This document shows positions 48,347-55,927 of a stretch of 64,000 bases of DNA, piece by piece. The stretch is taken from assembly GCA_900537125.1 (NCBI GenBank), contig UNRJ01000002.1, positions 62,001-126,000 of the forward strand. Direction: 5' to 3'. Under the pieces are notes generated by a model. That model saw only the letters and a list, made by a program, of their open reading frames with translations. It had not been told where the DNA came from and made no database searches. The DNA comes from Rhodobacteraceae bacterium Alg238-R152 (lineage in GTDB: Bacteria; Pseudomonadota; Alphaproteobacteria; Rhodobacterales; Rhodobacteraceae). Made by a program: the position numbers and the translations under genes. How positions within the stretch are numbered: position 1 is the stretch's first letter; each line of letters opens with the position of its first letter.

Positions 48347-48982
48347 ATGAAAACGACCTATCTTCCTGGCATCATTGCCATGGCTGCCATCGTTGTAGCC
48401 TCCAATATTCTTGTGCAATTCCTCTTTGGCCAATGGCTGACTTGGGGGGCATTCACCTATCCTCTCGCCTTCCTTGTGACCGACGTGATGAACCGCGTCT
48501 ATGGTGCGCCCGCCGCACGCAAAGTGGTTTTTGCCGGTTTCATCGTCGGTGTGATCTGTTCTTTTATTGGAACCAAGATCATGCTGCAGGGCGACGGCTT
48601 CACCTATCCTGCCGTGACTTTGCGCATTGCAATTGGTTCCGGTCTCGCCTTCCTGACGGCGCAACTGCTTGATGTTGCTATCTTTGATCGTCTGCGTGCA
48701 GGCGCATGGTGGCGGGCTCCGTTGGCGTCGACGCTGATTGGCGCCTCTGTGGATACCATGATCTTCTTCACCGTTGCTTTCAGTGGTGCACTCTCCTTCA
48801 TCGAGCCAAGCAACGATGTGAGCTGGGCTGGTGAGATGCTGCCACTTCTCGGAGCGGGGCCTGTGGTGCCGCTTTGGGTCAGTCTCGGCTTTGCCGATTG
48901 GTGCGTCAAACTTTCGCTCGCACTGCTTGCCCTTGTGCCATTCCGCATGATCGTGGGGTCTTTGACGGCGCGCACCACATGA
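48347..48982 (+). CDS. yhhQ: Queuosine precursor transporter (VUT family)
   Basis: A 211-residue inner-membrane protein with about six hydrophobic segments. Family blocks: FTYPLAFLVTDVMNRVYGAPAARKVVFAGFIVG near residue 35, LASTLIGASVDTMIFFTVAFSG, and the C-terminal VKLSLALLALVPFRMI. YhhQ imports 7-cyano-7-deazaguanine (preQ0) or preQ1 for tRNA queuosine synthesis. It follows the phytase-like gene after a 96-base leader that can form a pseudoknot. Confidence 0.92.
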   Translation: MKTTYLPGIIAMAAIVVASNILVQFLFGQWLTWGAFTYPLAFLVTDVMNRVYGAPAARKVVFAGFIVGVICSFIGTKIMLQGDGFTYPAVTLRIAIGSGLAFLTAQLLDVAIFDRLRAGAWWRAPLASTLIGASVDTMIFFTVAFSGALSFIEPSNDVSWAGEMLPLLGAGPVVPLWVSLGFADWCVKLSLALLALVPFRMIVGSLTARTT

Positions 48983-49040
48983 TTTTGTTTGACTTATCCC
49001 CAACCTGTGGCAGGCTGGGGGTACGCGAAACAAATTGAAG

Positions 49041-49165
49041 GGAGGTGCCCATTGTCTAGAGAAGCTATGGAGAACGAGGTCGGAACAGTTTGGGGGGAGC
49101 GCAGCTGAGGCAGCCCTTGGCTGACGTAAAGTCCGAATTGGTGTGATCCTAACCGATGCACCTCC
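49041..49165 (+). ncRNA. Candidate rod-like noncoding RNA
   Basis: In the 370-base gap before arfB, GGAGGTGC (49041-49048) pairs perfectly with GCACCTCC (49158-49165). The helix continues, after a CC bulge, with ATTG/CGAT. Inside, TCGGA (49080-49084) pairs with TCCGA (49132-49136) and CAG (49086-49088) with CTG (49121-49123), leaving a large central internal loop. The shape, a long closing helix, central bubble and apical arm, recalls 6S RNA, but no sequence consensus was recognised. A strong terminator follows 11 bases later. No reading frame is plausible here. Confidence 0.4.
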
Positions 49166-49175
49166 AATCATCTCG

Positions 49176-49210
49176 AAGGGCTGTTTCCAACGCGGGAAAC
49201 AGCCCTTTTT
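49176..49210 (+). terminator. Strong Rho-independent terminator
   Basis: Perfect 13-bp stem (AAGGGCTGTTTCC with GGAAACAGCCCTT, loop AACGCG) running into five T. It lies 194 bases after the yhhQ stop and 143 bases before arfB, too far from yhhQ to be its simple terminator. This supports a separate short transcript ending here. Confidence 0.92.
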
Positions 49211-49352
49211 GCTGCCGCATTAACCGGTCGAAGTCACCCAAAAACCACGTCGGTATTACGTCTGTATTTTGACTGTATTGCGGAGGTGCGCATGTTGAGC
49301 GCATACCAAGGCGTAAATCTTAATCGATAGGCCGCGAAACGCGGAAAAATAC

Positions 49353-49775
49353 ATGCTGCGGATCAGCGACGAGATCACAATTGAAGACTGGGAGCTGACG
49401 GAACAGTTCATGCGCGCCAGCGGTCCTGGCGGGCAGAATGTGAATAAGGTCGCCACTGCCGTGGAACTGCGTTTTGAAGCGGCGCGCGCGCCGGCACTCA
49501 CGCCACAAGTGAAGGCACGCCTCAAACGGTTGGCCGGTCGACGCTGGACCAAAGACGGCGCCATCATCATTCAATGTGACGAAACCCGCAGCCAGGCCCG
49601 CAACCGTGACATTGCACGGGACCGTTTGGTTGAGTTGATCCGCAAAGCCCTGGTGGCGCCAAAGCGGCGGATCAAAACCAAACCGACCTACGGCAGCCAG
49701 CAACGCCGCCTGAAATCCAAAAAGGTCCGCGGTGACGTTAAGGCCATGCGCGGCAAGGTCTCCCGCGACGACTGA
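49353..49775 (+). CDS. arfB: Alternative ribosome-rescue factor (peptidyl-tRNA hydrolase)
   Basis: A 140-residue RF1-like protein. The catalytic GGQ is at 26-28 (RASGPGGQNVNKVATAVELRF), and the C-terminal tail is strongly basic (PKRRIKTKPTYGSQQRRLKSKKVRGDVKAMRGK), as needed to enter the empty mRNA channel of stalled ribosomes. There is no codon-recognition domain, which separates it from RF1/RF2. In alphaproteobacteria ArfB backs up or supplements tmRNA. It is followed by the aminotransferase gene after 67 bases. Confidence 0.94.
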   Translation: MLRISDEITIEDWELTEQFMRASGPGGQNVNKVATAVELRFEAARAPALTPQVKARLKRLAGRRWTKDGAIIIQCDETRSQARNRDIARDRLVELIRKALVAPKRRIKTKPTYGSQQRRLKSKKVRGDVKAMRGKVSRDD

Positions 49776-49842
49776 TATCGGGGTTGCAGCCTTCCCGCTT
49801 CGGGCGCAGTAATGGCGCGGGAGCAAATTGAGGGAGCAAGCC

Positions 49843-51108
49843 ATGGCGGATGTTTTGGCGCGGCGCAAGCGGCTGTTGGGGCCACATGTCACCACCTTTT
49901 ACAAAGAGCCGGTGCATCTGGCACGTGGCGACGGGGTTTGGCTGTGGGACATGAACGGGCGCAAATATCTGGACTGTTACAACAACGTGCCGCATGTCGG
50001 GCATTGCCACCCGCGGGTGGTTGAGGCGATTGCGACACAGGCTGCCACGCTGAACACCCACACACGGTATGTGCATGACGGGATTCTGGAGTATGGCGAG
50101 GCGTTGACCGCAAAATTTGATCATGACCTGAGCAGCATGGTGATGGTCTGTTCCGGCTCCGAAGCCAATGATGTGGCGCTGCGCATGGCGCAGGCAGTGA
50201 CCGGCAAAACCGGCGTGATCACCACCGACAACACCTATCATGGCAACACCTCGGCGGTGAGCCAACTGAACAGCTCCAAGACCCCAATTGGCGGTTTCAA
50301 AGACCATGTGAAGCGCGTGCCTGCGCCGGACAATATGGCACCGGTTGGTGGGACTCACGAGGGACAGGCGGCGGCATTTGCTACAGCGGTGAAAGCGGCC
50401 ATTGCCGATCTTCAGGCCTCTGAACATGGGCTGTCTGCGCTGATCATCTGCCCGTATTTTGCCAATGAAGGGTTCCCGACGCTGGAGAAGGACTTCCTTG
50501 ATGACGCGGTTGCGGCGGTGAAGGCTGCGGGCGGTATTGTGATTGCTGACGAGGTGCAGCCGGGATTTGGCCGGATTGGCAGCCATTGGTGGGGACATCA
50601 AAAGCTGGGCTTTGCACCGGATATCGTGACGCTGGGCAAGCCGATGGCCAACGGTCATCCGGTGGCAGCGACAATCACACGGCCTGAAATCCTGACCGCG
50701 TTTCAAGAAGGCTTTAAATACTTCAACACCTTTGGCGGCAACCCAGTGAGCGCAGCTGCGGCACACGCGGTGCTCAATGTAATTGAGGACGAAGGGCTTG
50801 TGGAAAATGCGGCGGACGTGGGTGCTTACGCGGTGGCTCAGTTGACAGAGCTAGAAGCGCGGTATGACGTGATTGCCGATGTGCGCGGCTCCGGCTTGTT
50901 CTTTGGCTTGGAGCTGTGGCGCGACGGAAAACCGGCCACAGAGATTTGCACGGCGATGATTGATGAAATGCGTAACCGTGGCGTGCTGCTGCACAGCGAA
51001 GGACGCTACGACAACACGCTCAAAATCCGTCCGCCCTGTGCGTTTGATCGCGGCAATGCCGATTTGCTGGTTGAGACCTTGGATGCAGCATTTGAGGCGG
51101 TGCTATGA
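49843..51108 (+). CDS. Class III PLP enzyme, probable amino-alcohol phosphate phospho-lyase
   Basis: A 421-residue class III aminotransferase-fold protein. NTHTRYVHDGILEYGEAL, CSGSEANDVALRMA, IADEVQPGFGRIGSHWWGHQ and the PLP-lysine segment TLGKPMANGHPV closely resemble the AGXT2L (ETNPPL/PHYKPL) group, which eliminates phosphate and ammonia from phosphoethanolamine or 5-phosphohydroxylysine. ATG 49843 follows GAGGGAG by 6 bases. The next gene, overlapping by ATGA, encodes a small-molecule kinase that could supply the phosphorylated substrate. Ordinary transamination cannot be excluded. Confidence 0.85.
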   Translation: MADVLARRKRLLGPHVTTFYKEPVHLARGDGVWLWDMNGRKYLDCYNNVPHVGHCHPRVVEAIATQAATLNTHTRYVHDGILEYGEALTAKFDHDLSSMVMVCSGSEANDVALRMAQAVTGKTGVITTDNTYHGNTSAVSQLNSSKTPIGGFKDHVKRVPAPDNMAPVGGTHEGQAAAFATAVKAAIADLQASEHGLSALIICPYFANEGFPTLEKDFLDDAVAAVKAAGGIVIADEVQPGFGRIGSHWWGHQKLGFAPDIVTLGKPMANGHPVAATITRPEILTAFQEGFKYFNTFGGNPVSAAAAHAVLNVIEDEGLVENAADVGAYAVAQLTELEARYDVIADVRGSGLFFGLELWRDGKPATEICTAMIDEMRNRGVLLHSEGRYDNTLKIRPPCAFDRGNADLLVETLDAAFEAVL

Positions 51109-52061
51109 ACAATCAAGAAGCGATTGTTGCCGCGCAGGATGTGCTGAAAGCTTGGGGTGTGGAGATGACACCCCGGCTGATCAAAAACCGTGAGAACATT
51201 GTGCTGGAAGCGGCCGGGCCAGACGGACAGCGCGCAGCACTACGCCTGCACCGGCCGGGATATCAGAGCGATGATGCGATCCGCTCAGAACTGTGGTGGT
51301 CCGAAGCTTTGGTGGAGGCCGGTATGGTAGTGCCGCAGCCGATCCGCACCTTGGATGGCGACGTTTTAGCGACAGGTGGAGAACGTGTGGCCTCACTTGT
51401 GACGTGGCTCGAAGGTGAGCCGCTGGGCGAAGGCGGTGTGCAGCTGGCAATGGACGTAGCAGAGCAGGAACGGCTGCATCAGTCGCTAGGCGCGGAGTTG
51501 GCGCGGCTGCATGTGGCAAGTGATGCCATGGCGCGGCCTGACGCGTTTGAGCGTGAGGTTTTGGATCTGGAAGCGTTGTTGGGGGATGCCCCATCGTGGG
51601 GGCGGTTCTGGGAGAATGCCAGCCTGTCTGAGGATGAGGCCGCACTGTTATTGGCGTGTCGCGCGAAGCTGCGGTCCGAGATCGGGGTGCATGCGGAGGT
51701 CGGCGACTTTGGTCTGATCCATGCGGATGCGTTGCGCGAAAATGTGCTGGTGCAGGATGGAAGCGCGCGGCTGATTGATTTTGACGATGGCGTGTTTGGT
51801 TTCCGTATGTATGAGCTGGGCGTGGCGATGTCTCAAAACTGGGATCAGTCCAATGAGGCGGCCTTGGGGGCAGCTTTGTTGCGGGGCTACGCCTCTGTGC
51901 GGGCCTTGCCGGACAATGCAGAACAGTTGCTGCTGGCTTTCACCGTGATGCGGGCGATGGCGTCTTGTGGCTGGGTGATTGGGCGTTATGCCGATGACCA
52001 TTCGGCGGTACGGGACTATGCCGAACGGGCAATAGCCATGGCAGAGCGCTATTTGGCTTAA
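51105..52061 (+). CDS. APH-fold small-molecule kinase (hydroxylysine kinase-like)
   Basis: A 318-residue aminoglycoside-phosphotransferase/homoserine-kinase-like protein. The Brenner motif and metal-binding aspartates are clear (GLIHADALRENVLVQDG..RLIDFDDGVFGFRMYELG); the N-lobe has TPRLIKNRENIVLEAAGPDGQRAALRLHR. It overlaps the phospho-lyase gene by 4 bases, so the pair is coupled. In animals and bacteria, kinases of this type pair with AGXT2L-like lyases (hydroxylysine kinase AGPHD1). The substrate here is inferred to be an amino alcohol such as hydroxylysine or ethanolamine. Confidence 0.85.
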   Translation: MNNQEAIVAAQDVLKAWGVEMTPRLIKNRENIVLEAAGPDGQRAALRLHRPGYQSDDAIRSELWWSEALVEAGMVVPQPIRTLDGDVLATGGERVASLVTWLEGEPLGEGGVQLAMDVAEQERLHQSLGAELARLHVASDAMARPDAFEREVLDLEALLGDAPSWGRFWENASLSEDEAALLLACRAKLRSEIGVHAEVGDFGLIHADALRENVLVQDGSARLIDFDDGVFGFRMYELGVAMSQNWDQSNEAALGAALLRGYASVRALPDNAEQLLLAFTVMRAMASCGWVIGRYADDHSAVRDYAERAIAMAERYLA

Positions 52062-52238
52062 ACCCAACTCGGCATGTTCAAGGCTTTAGGAAAGTACATT
52101 TTTTCTGCCTTTCTAAACACTTCGTGACAATGGTCTTGAGGTGTAGTTTCTTCTCCCTCGAATTGCATTCATCAACATCAGAAGTTGTGCCCAATTTGAG
52201 GCGCTAAAAAACTTCACCAGCTACGCATTTGAGAAAAT

Positions 52239-53006
52239 ATGACAACCGACCTTTCACAGCTTCTGAACCGAACCGCACGTCAGTGGGTCGCAGTAAATCA
52301 GGAGAATGACCTGACGGTCACCACCAAGGAAGACATAACCAAGCGGCTTTATCATGGCCGCTGTCCCATTCTTGCCTCGCCCCGTTTTTACAAAAAGAAC
52401 CTGCCACCTGCTCGGTTTCCGCATTCGATGAAAGCAAATGAAATTGACGCCTTGATCGGTGCGACTGGCATCAAACCGCGGTCATTGCTCGAAATCGGGA
52501 GCTTTTGGGGGGACACAGCAATTCGCTTTTCCAAGCACTTAGATATCCCTGTTCTTTGTATGGATACATGGCTTGGCGATATGGCGATGTGGAAAAATCC
52601 ACCACCCAAGGGGTTTCTGTATCGTGACAAAGAGATCCCGCCAGCAAGTAAGTTTTTCAACCAGTTTGCCGCCAACGTGAAGCACGCTGGCGCGGTAGAT
52701 CGTATCACGTCGATGAGGTTGCCATCGCCCACTGGCTTGCGCCTTTTAATCTCCAAAGGGCTCAAATTTGATGCTGTGTATGTCGATGGGTCTCACGACT
52801 ACGCCGACGTTTTGATGGACATCGCGTTGTCCTGTCAGGTGCTGACCAAAGACGGATTCCTTTTTGGTGACGACGTGCATATGCCCAACGTCAAAGACGC
52901 GGTTGAAGACTTCTGCTCGACAACCGGATCTCAATTCGACTTGCTGCGCTCCCAAACAGACAAGGTGCGGGCGCTTTGGCTCATCAAGTCCCCGTCACTT
53001 GGCTAG
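52239..53006 (+). CDS. Class I SAM-dependent methyltransferase
   Basis: A 255-residue protein with a SAM-binding motif I (SLLEIGSFWGDTAIRFSKHL, residues about 86-105) and a Methyltransf_24-type block KFDAVYVDGSHDYADVLMDIALSCQVL (about 180-205), then GFLFGDDVHMPNVKDAVEDF. It is probably an O-methyltransferase of a sugar or lipid-like acceptor; the acceptor is unknown. It stands alone between a 177-base AT-rich gap and hxlR, with a weak ribosome site, hinting at separate acquisition. Confidence 0.8.
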   Translation: MTTDLSQLLNRTARQWVAVNQENDLTVTTKEDITKRLYHGRCPILASPRFYKKNLPPARFPHSMKANEIDALIGATGIKPRSLLEIGSFWGDTAIRFSKHLDIPVLCMDTWLGDMAMWKNPPPKGFLYRDKEIPPASKFFNQFAANVKHAGAVDRITSMRLPSPTGLRLLISKGLKFDAVYVDGSHDYADVLMDIALSCQVLTKDGFLFGDDVHMPNVKDAVEDFCSTTGSQFDLLRSQTDKVRALWLIKSPSLG

Positions 53007-53063
53007 CGCGTCACATTCGTGATCAGGGTGTTTCTGCGCAGACGTCTATGTGTTCGGTCGGCC

Positions 53064-53519
53064 CTAGTTGGATGAACTTCTGTTTGCTTCGACCCAAATC
53101 GACTTTGAGGTGATTTCAGCACCGGTGTTGGCATCGATTACCTTGGGATTGGTGGGGTGCCGAGTTTCGCGATCCAGGAATCGATAGGGCTCTGACTTTT
53201 CCGTCGGCAGGTGGGTCTGCGCCCAAGCTGTCATGGCCTGCATCACCGGCACAAAGTCTCTGGCCGCTTGGGTTGGGTGATACTCATAGCGCGTGGGGCG
53301 CTCCTGATAAGGTTTACGCTCCAGAAGGCCGTGTGTTTCCAATCGCTTGAGACGATCAGACAACACGTGGCGCGTGATCTTTAGACGTTTCTGGATGTCG
53401 TCAAAGCGGCGTATGCCAAACAGAGTGTCGCGCAAGATAAGCAGCGTCCAGCGGTCGCCAAGCACAGACATGGTGCGGGCCACAGAGCAGCCTTCGTTAG
53501 TGAGATCAGTCCATTTCAT
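53064..53519 (-). CDS. HxlR family transcriptional regulator
   Basis: A 151-residue winged-helix protein with the family core CSVARTMSVLGDRWTLLILRDTLFGIRRFDDIQKRLKITRHVLSDRLKRLETHGLLERKPYQERPTRYEYHPTQAARDF. ATG 53519 (MKWTDLT) is the usual HxlR start; a TTG further upstream would run through operator-like repeats. It is divergent from the alpha/beta hydrolase gene, with three GTTC-N7-GAAC repeats between, so it probably represses both itself and the hydrolase. Many HxlR proteins respond to electrophiles or aldehydes. Confidence 0.9.
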   Translation of the reverse strand: MKWTDLTNEGCSVARTMSVLGDRWTLLILRDTLFGIRRFDDIQKRLKITRHVLSDRLKRLETHGLLERKPYQERPTRYEYHPTQAARDFVPVMQAMTAWAQTHLPTEKSEPYRFLDRETRHPTNPKVIDANTGAEITSKSIWVEANRSSSN

Positions 53520-53557
53520 GCTTATCACGTAACATCTATTGTCGATTTCCCCAATAG

Positions 53558-53625
53558 GTTCCAAAACAGAACTTGACTCAGTTCCCTTTTAGAACTTATT
53601 TCACCAGTAGGTTCTGTTTTAGAAC
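53558..53625. promoter_or_regulatory. Three matched inverted repeats (candidate HxlR operators)
   Basis: GTTC-N7-GAAC occurs three times with identical geometry: 53558-53572, 53581-53595 and 53611-53625 (centres 23 and 30 bp apart). The inner 7 bases are A/T-rich and the outer flanks also match (AGTTC..GAACT in the middle copy). All lie in the divergent promoter between hxlR and the hydrolase gene. Confidence 0.75.
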
Positions 53626-53654
53626 TCACTTTTGAGCTATTTCGGGAGATCGCC

Positions 53655-54563
53655 ATGACTGACAGCAGTGTTCCTTCGGTGTTGAAGCGGCGGCGCAAGC
53701 TGCCTCAGATCAAGAAGCTCGCCCTGCTTGCCGCATTGAAAGGCGAGATGTGGGTGATGTCGCGCACATCGCCCGATAAGGCCGCCTCGCGGCTGGCCGC
53801 ACTGTTCACCACGCCACCACGCCCGCCGGTCCGTCCGTGGGAACGTGCCGCCATGGCACAGGCCCGGTACGCGCGGGTGCGATTTGGCAGTCTTGGTTTT
53901 CTGTCGGTGTACCGCTGGCAACCAAACAACCCCTTGTCCAAAGGCAAAGTGCTGCTGATGCACGGATTTGGCGGGCGCGTGAGCCAGCTCAGCGGCTTTG
54001 CAGAGGCTTTGGTCGCGGTGGGTTATGAGGTTGTTGGATTTGATGCACCCGGACATGGAAAGTCCCCCAAAGGTCATGCCGCCTTGCCAGATTTTGTCGA
54101 CGCCTTGGAGATGTTTGTGGCGCAGGAAGGGCCGTTTGATACGGTGATTGGGCATTCTATGGGAGGGGCGGCATTGGCCACGGCGCTGCGGCTTGGCATG
54201 AGTGCACAGCGGGCGGTGTTGATTGCCCCGCCAGTGTATCCGGGCACCTATTTGGCGCAGGCCGGACGTATGCTGGGGGCAACGGACAAGGTCACTGGTC
54301 GGGCACAGGCGTTGATTGAAGCGCAGTATGGCCGGGCGTTTGATGAGTTTCGCACGCCGCTCAATGCCTCTACTCTCTCGCAGAAAGCGCTGATCCTGCA
54401 TGATCAGAATGACCGTCAGGTCCCTTTGGTTGAGGGCCAGCAGGTGGCCGCCGCATGGGCCGGCGCGCAGCTTGAGATCACCGAAGGGTTGGGACACACA
54501 CGGATATTGCGCGATCCCGGCACGGTGGCATTGGTGCAGAAATTCCTGATGGAAAGCGCTTAG
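53655..54563 (+). CDS. Alpha/beta hydrolase
   Basis: A 302-residue alpha/beta-fold hydrolase. The nucleophile elbow is GHSMGG (serine near residue 168), the oxyanion region is LLMHGFGGRVSQL, the acid is in LHDQNDRQVPLVEG and the histidine in GLGHTRIL. Residues 1-75 are a basic, partly helical extension without a clear signal peptide. Substrate unknown; lipase/esterase-like. It is divergent from hxlR, with the operator-like repeats 30 bases before its start. Its last 4 bases overlap the end of pncB. Confidence 0.87.
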   Translation: MTDSSVPSVLKRRRKLPQIKKLALLAALKGEMWVMSRTSPDKAASRLAALFTTPPRPPVRPWERAAMAQARYARVRFGSLGFLSVYRWQPNNPLSKGKVLLMHGFGGRVSQLSGFAEALVAVGYEVVGFDAPGHGKSPKGHAALPDFVDALEMFVAQEGPFDTVIGHSMGGAALATALRLGMSAQRAVLIAPPVYPGTYLAQAGRMLGATDKVTGRAQALIEAQYGRAFDEFRTPLNASTLSQKALILHDQNDRQVPLVEGQQVAAAWAGAQLEITEGLGHTRILRDPGTVALVQKFLMESA

Positions 54564-55852
54564 ACGATCACGTCCATCTCATCCTGCTGGCCAACACCAA
54601 ACACCCGTTTGTAGCGCTCGATCTCACTTGCGGGACCCATGGCTTTGTTGGGGTTGTCCGACAGTTTTACCGTTGGTTGGCCATTGGCTTTGATGGCTTT
54701 GCAGACCATCGAGAAAGGTGCGAGGCCATCATCCGGTGTCAACCCACGGAAATCATTGGTCAACAATGTGCCCCAACCAAAGGAGACGCGCACACGGCCA
54801 ACAAACTGAGTGTGCAGTTCGGCAATTTTGCTGGTGTCCAGACCATCAGAAAAAATCACCAGTTTCTTGGTGGGATCTTCACCGCGGTCTTTCCACCAGC
54901 GAATGGCAGTTTCCGCGCCTTTGGCAGGATCGCCACTGTCAATGCGGATGCCGGTCCAGCCTGCGAGCCAATCCGGTGCGCCTTTCAAAAAACCTTCAGT
55001 GCCATAGGTGTCCGGCAAGATAATGCGCAGATTGCCCTCGTGCTCTTCGTGCCAGTCCGCGAGAACTTGGTAAGGTGCTTGGCGCAACGCATCATCGTTC
55101 TCGGCGAGGGCAGAGAAGACCATGGGCAATTCGTGGGCGTTGGTGCCAATGGCTTCGAGGTCACGTTTCATGGCGATGTGGCAGTTGGATGTGCCCACAA
55201 ATTTATTGCCGAGACCTTCGACCATGGCCTGCACACACCAGTCCTGCCACAGGTAGGAATGACGGCGGCGGGTGCCGAAGTCGGCGATCCGCAAGTCCGG
55301 CAAGGTGCGTAGATGGTCAATTTTTTCCCAGAGTTTGGTCATGGCGCGGGCGTAGAGCACCTGGAGCTCAAACTTGCGCATGTCGTGTAGAACAGCACGG
55401 CCACGCAGCTCCATCAGCACCGCCAAAGCCGGAATCTCCCACAGCATAACCTCATGCCATTTGCCCTCAAACGTCAGCTCATATTGGCCGTCGCGCTTCT
55501 CCAGGTGGTAGTCCGGCAACCGCATGTTATCGAACCATTCCATAAAGTCGGAGCGGAACATTTGGCGTTTGCCGTAGAAGGTGTTGCCGCGCAGGAAGGT
55601 GCTTTCGCCACGGGTCAGGGAGAGGGATTGGATATGATCCAGCTGTTCGCGCAACTCACCTTCGTCAATCAGTTCCGCCAAGCGAATGTGGGACGACCGA
55701 TTGATCAGACTAAAGGTGACATGGGCGTCCGGACGATTTCGGAAAATCGACTGGCACATCAACAACTTGTAAAAGTCGTTGTCGATGAGTGACCGCACGA
55801 TTGGGTCAATCTTCCATTTGTGGTTCCAGACGCGCGTGGCGATATCGACCAT
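54560..55852 (-). CDS. pncB: Nicotinate phosphoribosyltransferase
   Basis: A 430-residue type I NAPRTase that makes nicotinate mononucleotide from nicotinate and PRPP in NAD salvage. Landmarks: SLIDNDFYKLLMCQSIF, SEFGTRRR-type DFGTRRRHSYLWQDWC, GTSNCHIAM, TGIRIDSGDPAKGAE and IIFSDGLD-type VIFSDGLDTSK, FGWGTLLTND. The catalytic-region histidine lies in the TRRRHS block. It is the third gene of a pncA - hybrid kinase - pncB run on the minus strand, with 75 bases after the kinase gene. Confidence 0.95.
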   Translation of the reverse strand: MVDIATRVWNHKWKIDPIVRSLIDNDFYKLLMCQSIFRNRPDAHVTFSLINRSSHIRLAELIDEGELREQLDHIQSLSLTRGESTFLRGNTFYGKRQMFRSDFMEWFDNMRLPDYHLEKRDGQYELTFEGKWHEVMLWEIPALAVLMELRGRAVLHDMRKFELQVLYARAMTKLWEKIDHLRTLPDLRIADFGTRRRHSYLWQDWCVQAMVEGLGNKFVGTSNCHIAMKRDLEAIGTNAHELPMVFSALAENDDALRQAPYQVLADWHEEHEGNLRIILPDTYGTEGFLKGAPDWLAGWTGIRIDSGDPAKGAETAIRWWKDRGEDPTKKLVIFSDGLDTSKIAELHTQFVGRVRVSFGWGTLLTNDFRGLTPDDGLAPFSMVCKAIKANGQPTVKLSDNPNKAMGPASEIERYKRVFGVGQQDEMDVIV

Positions 55853-55927
55853 GTTTCTTGGCCCTCACAGTCTTTGTTTTGCTGTTGATACCCAGAAATT
55901 GGCAGGCCTGAAAGCCTTAAGGTTGCG

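Noticed and set aside
48320..49171. 283-codon open frame on the minus strand across yhhQ and the gap after it
   Set aside because: It runs opposite yhhQ, starts inside the candidate RNA region, and its translation is low-complexity without family features.
49738..50766. 342-codon minus-strand open frame opposite the class III PLP enzyme
   Set aside because: The plus-strand gene carries all catalytic motifs and a good ribosome site; the antisense product is Cys/His/Arg-rich and unrecognisable.
53637..54497. 286-codon minus-strand open frame opposite the alpha/beta hydrolase
   Set aside because: The hydrolase has an intact catalytic triad on the plus strand; the antisense translation shows no domain.
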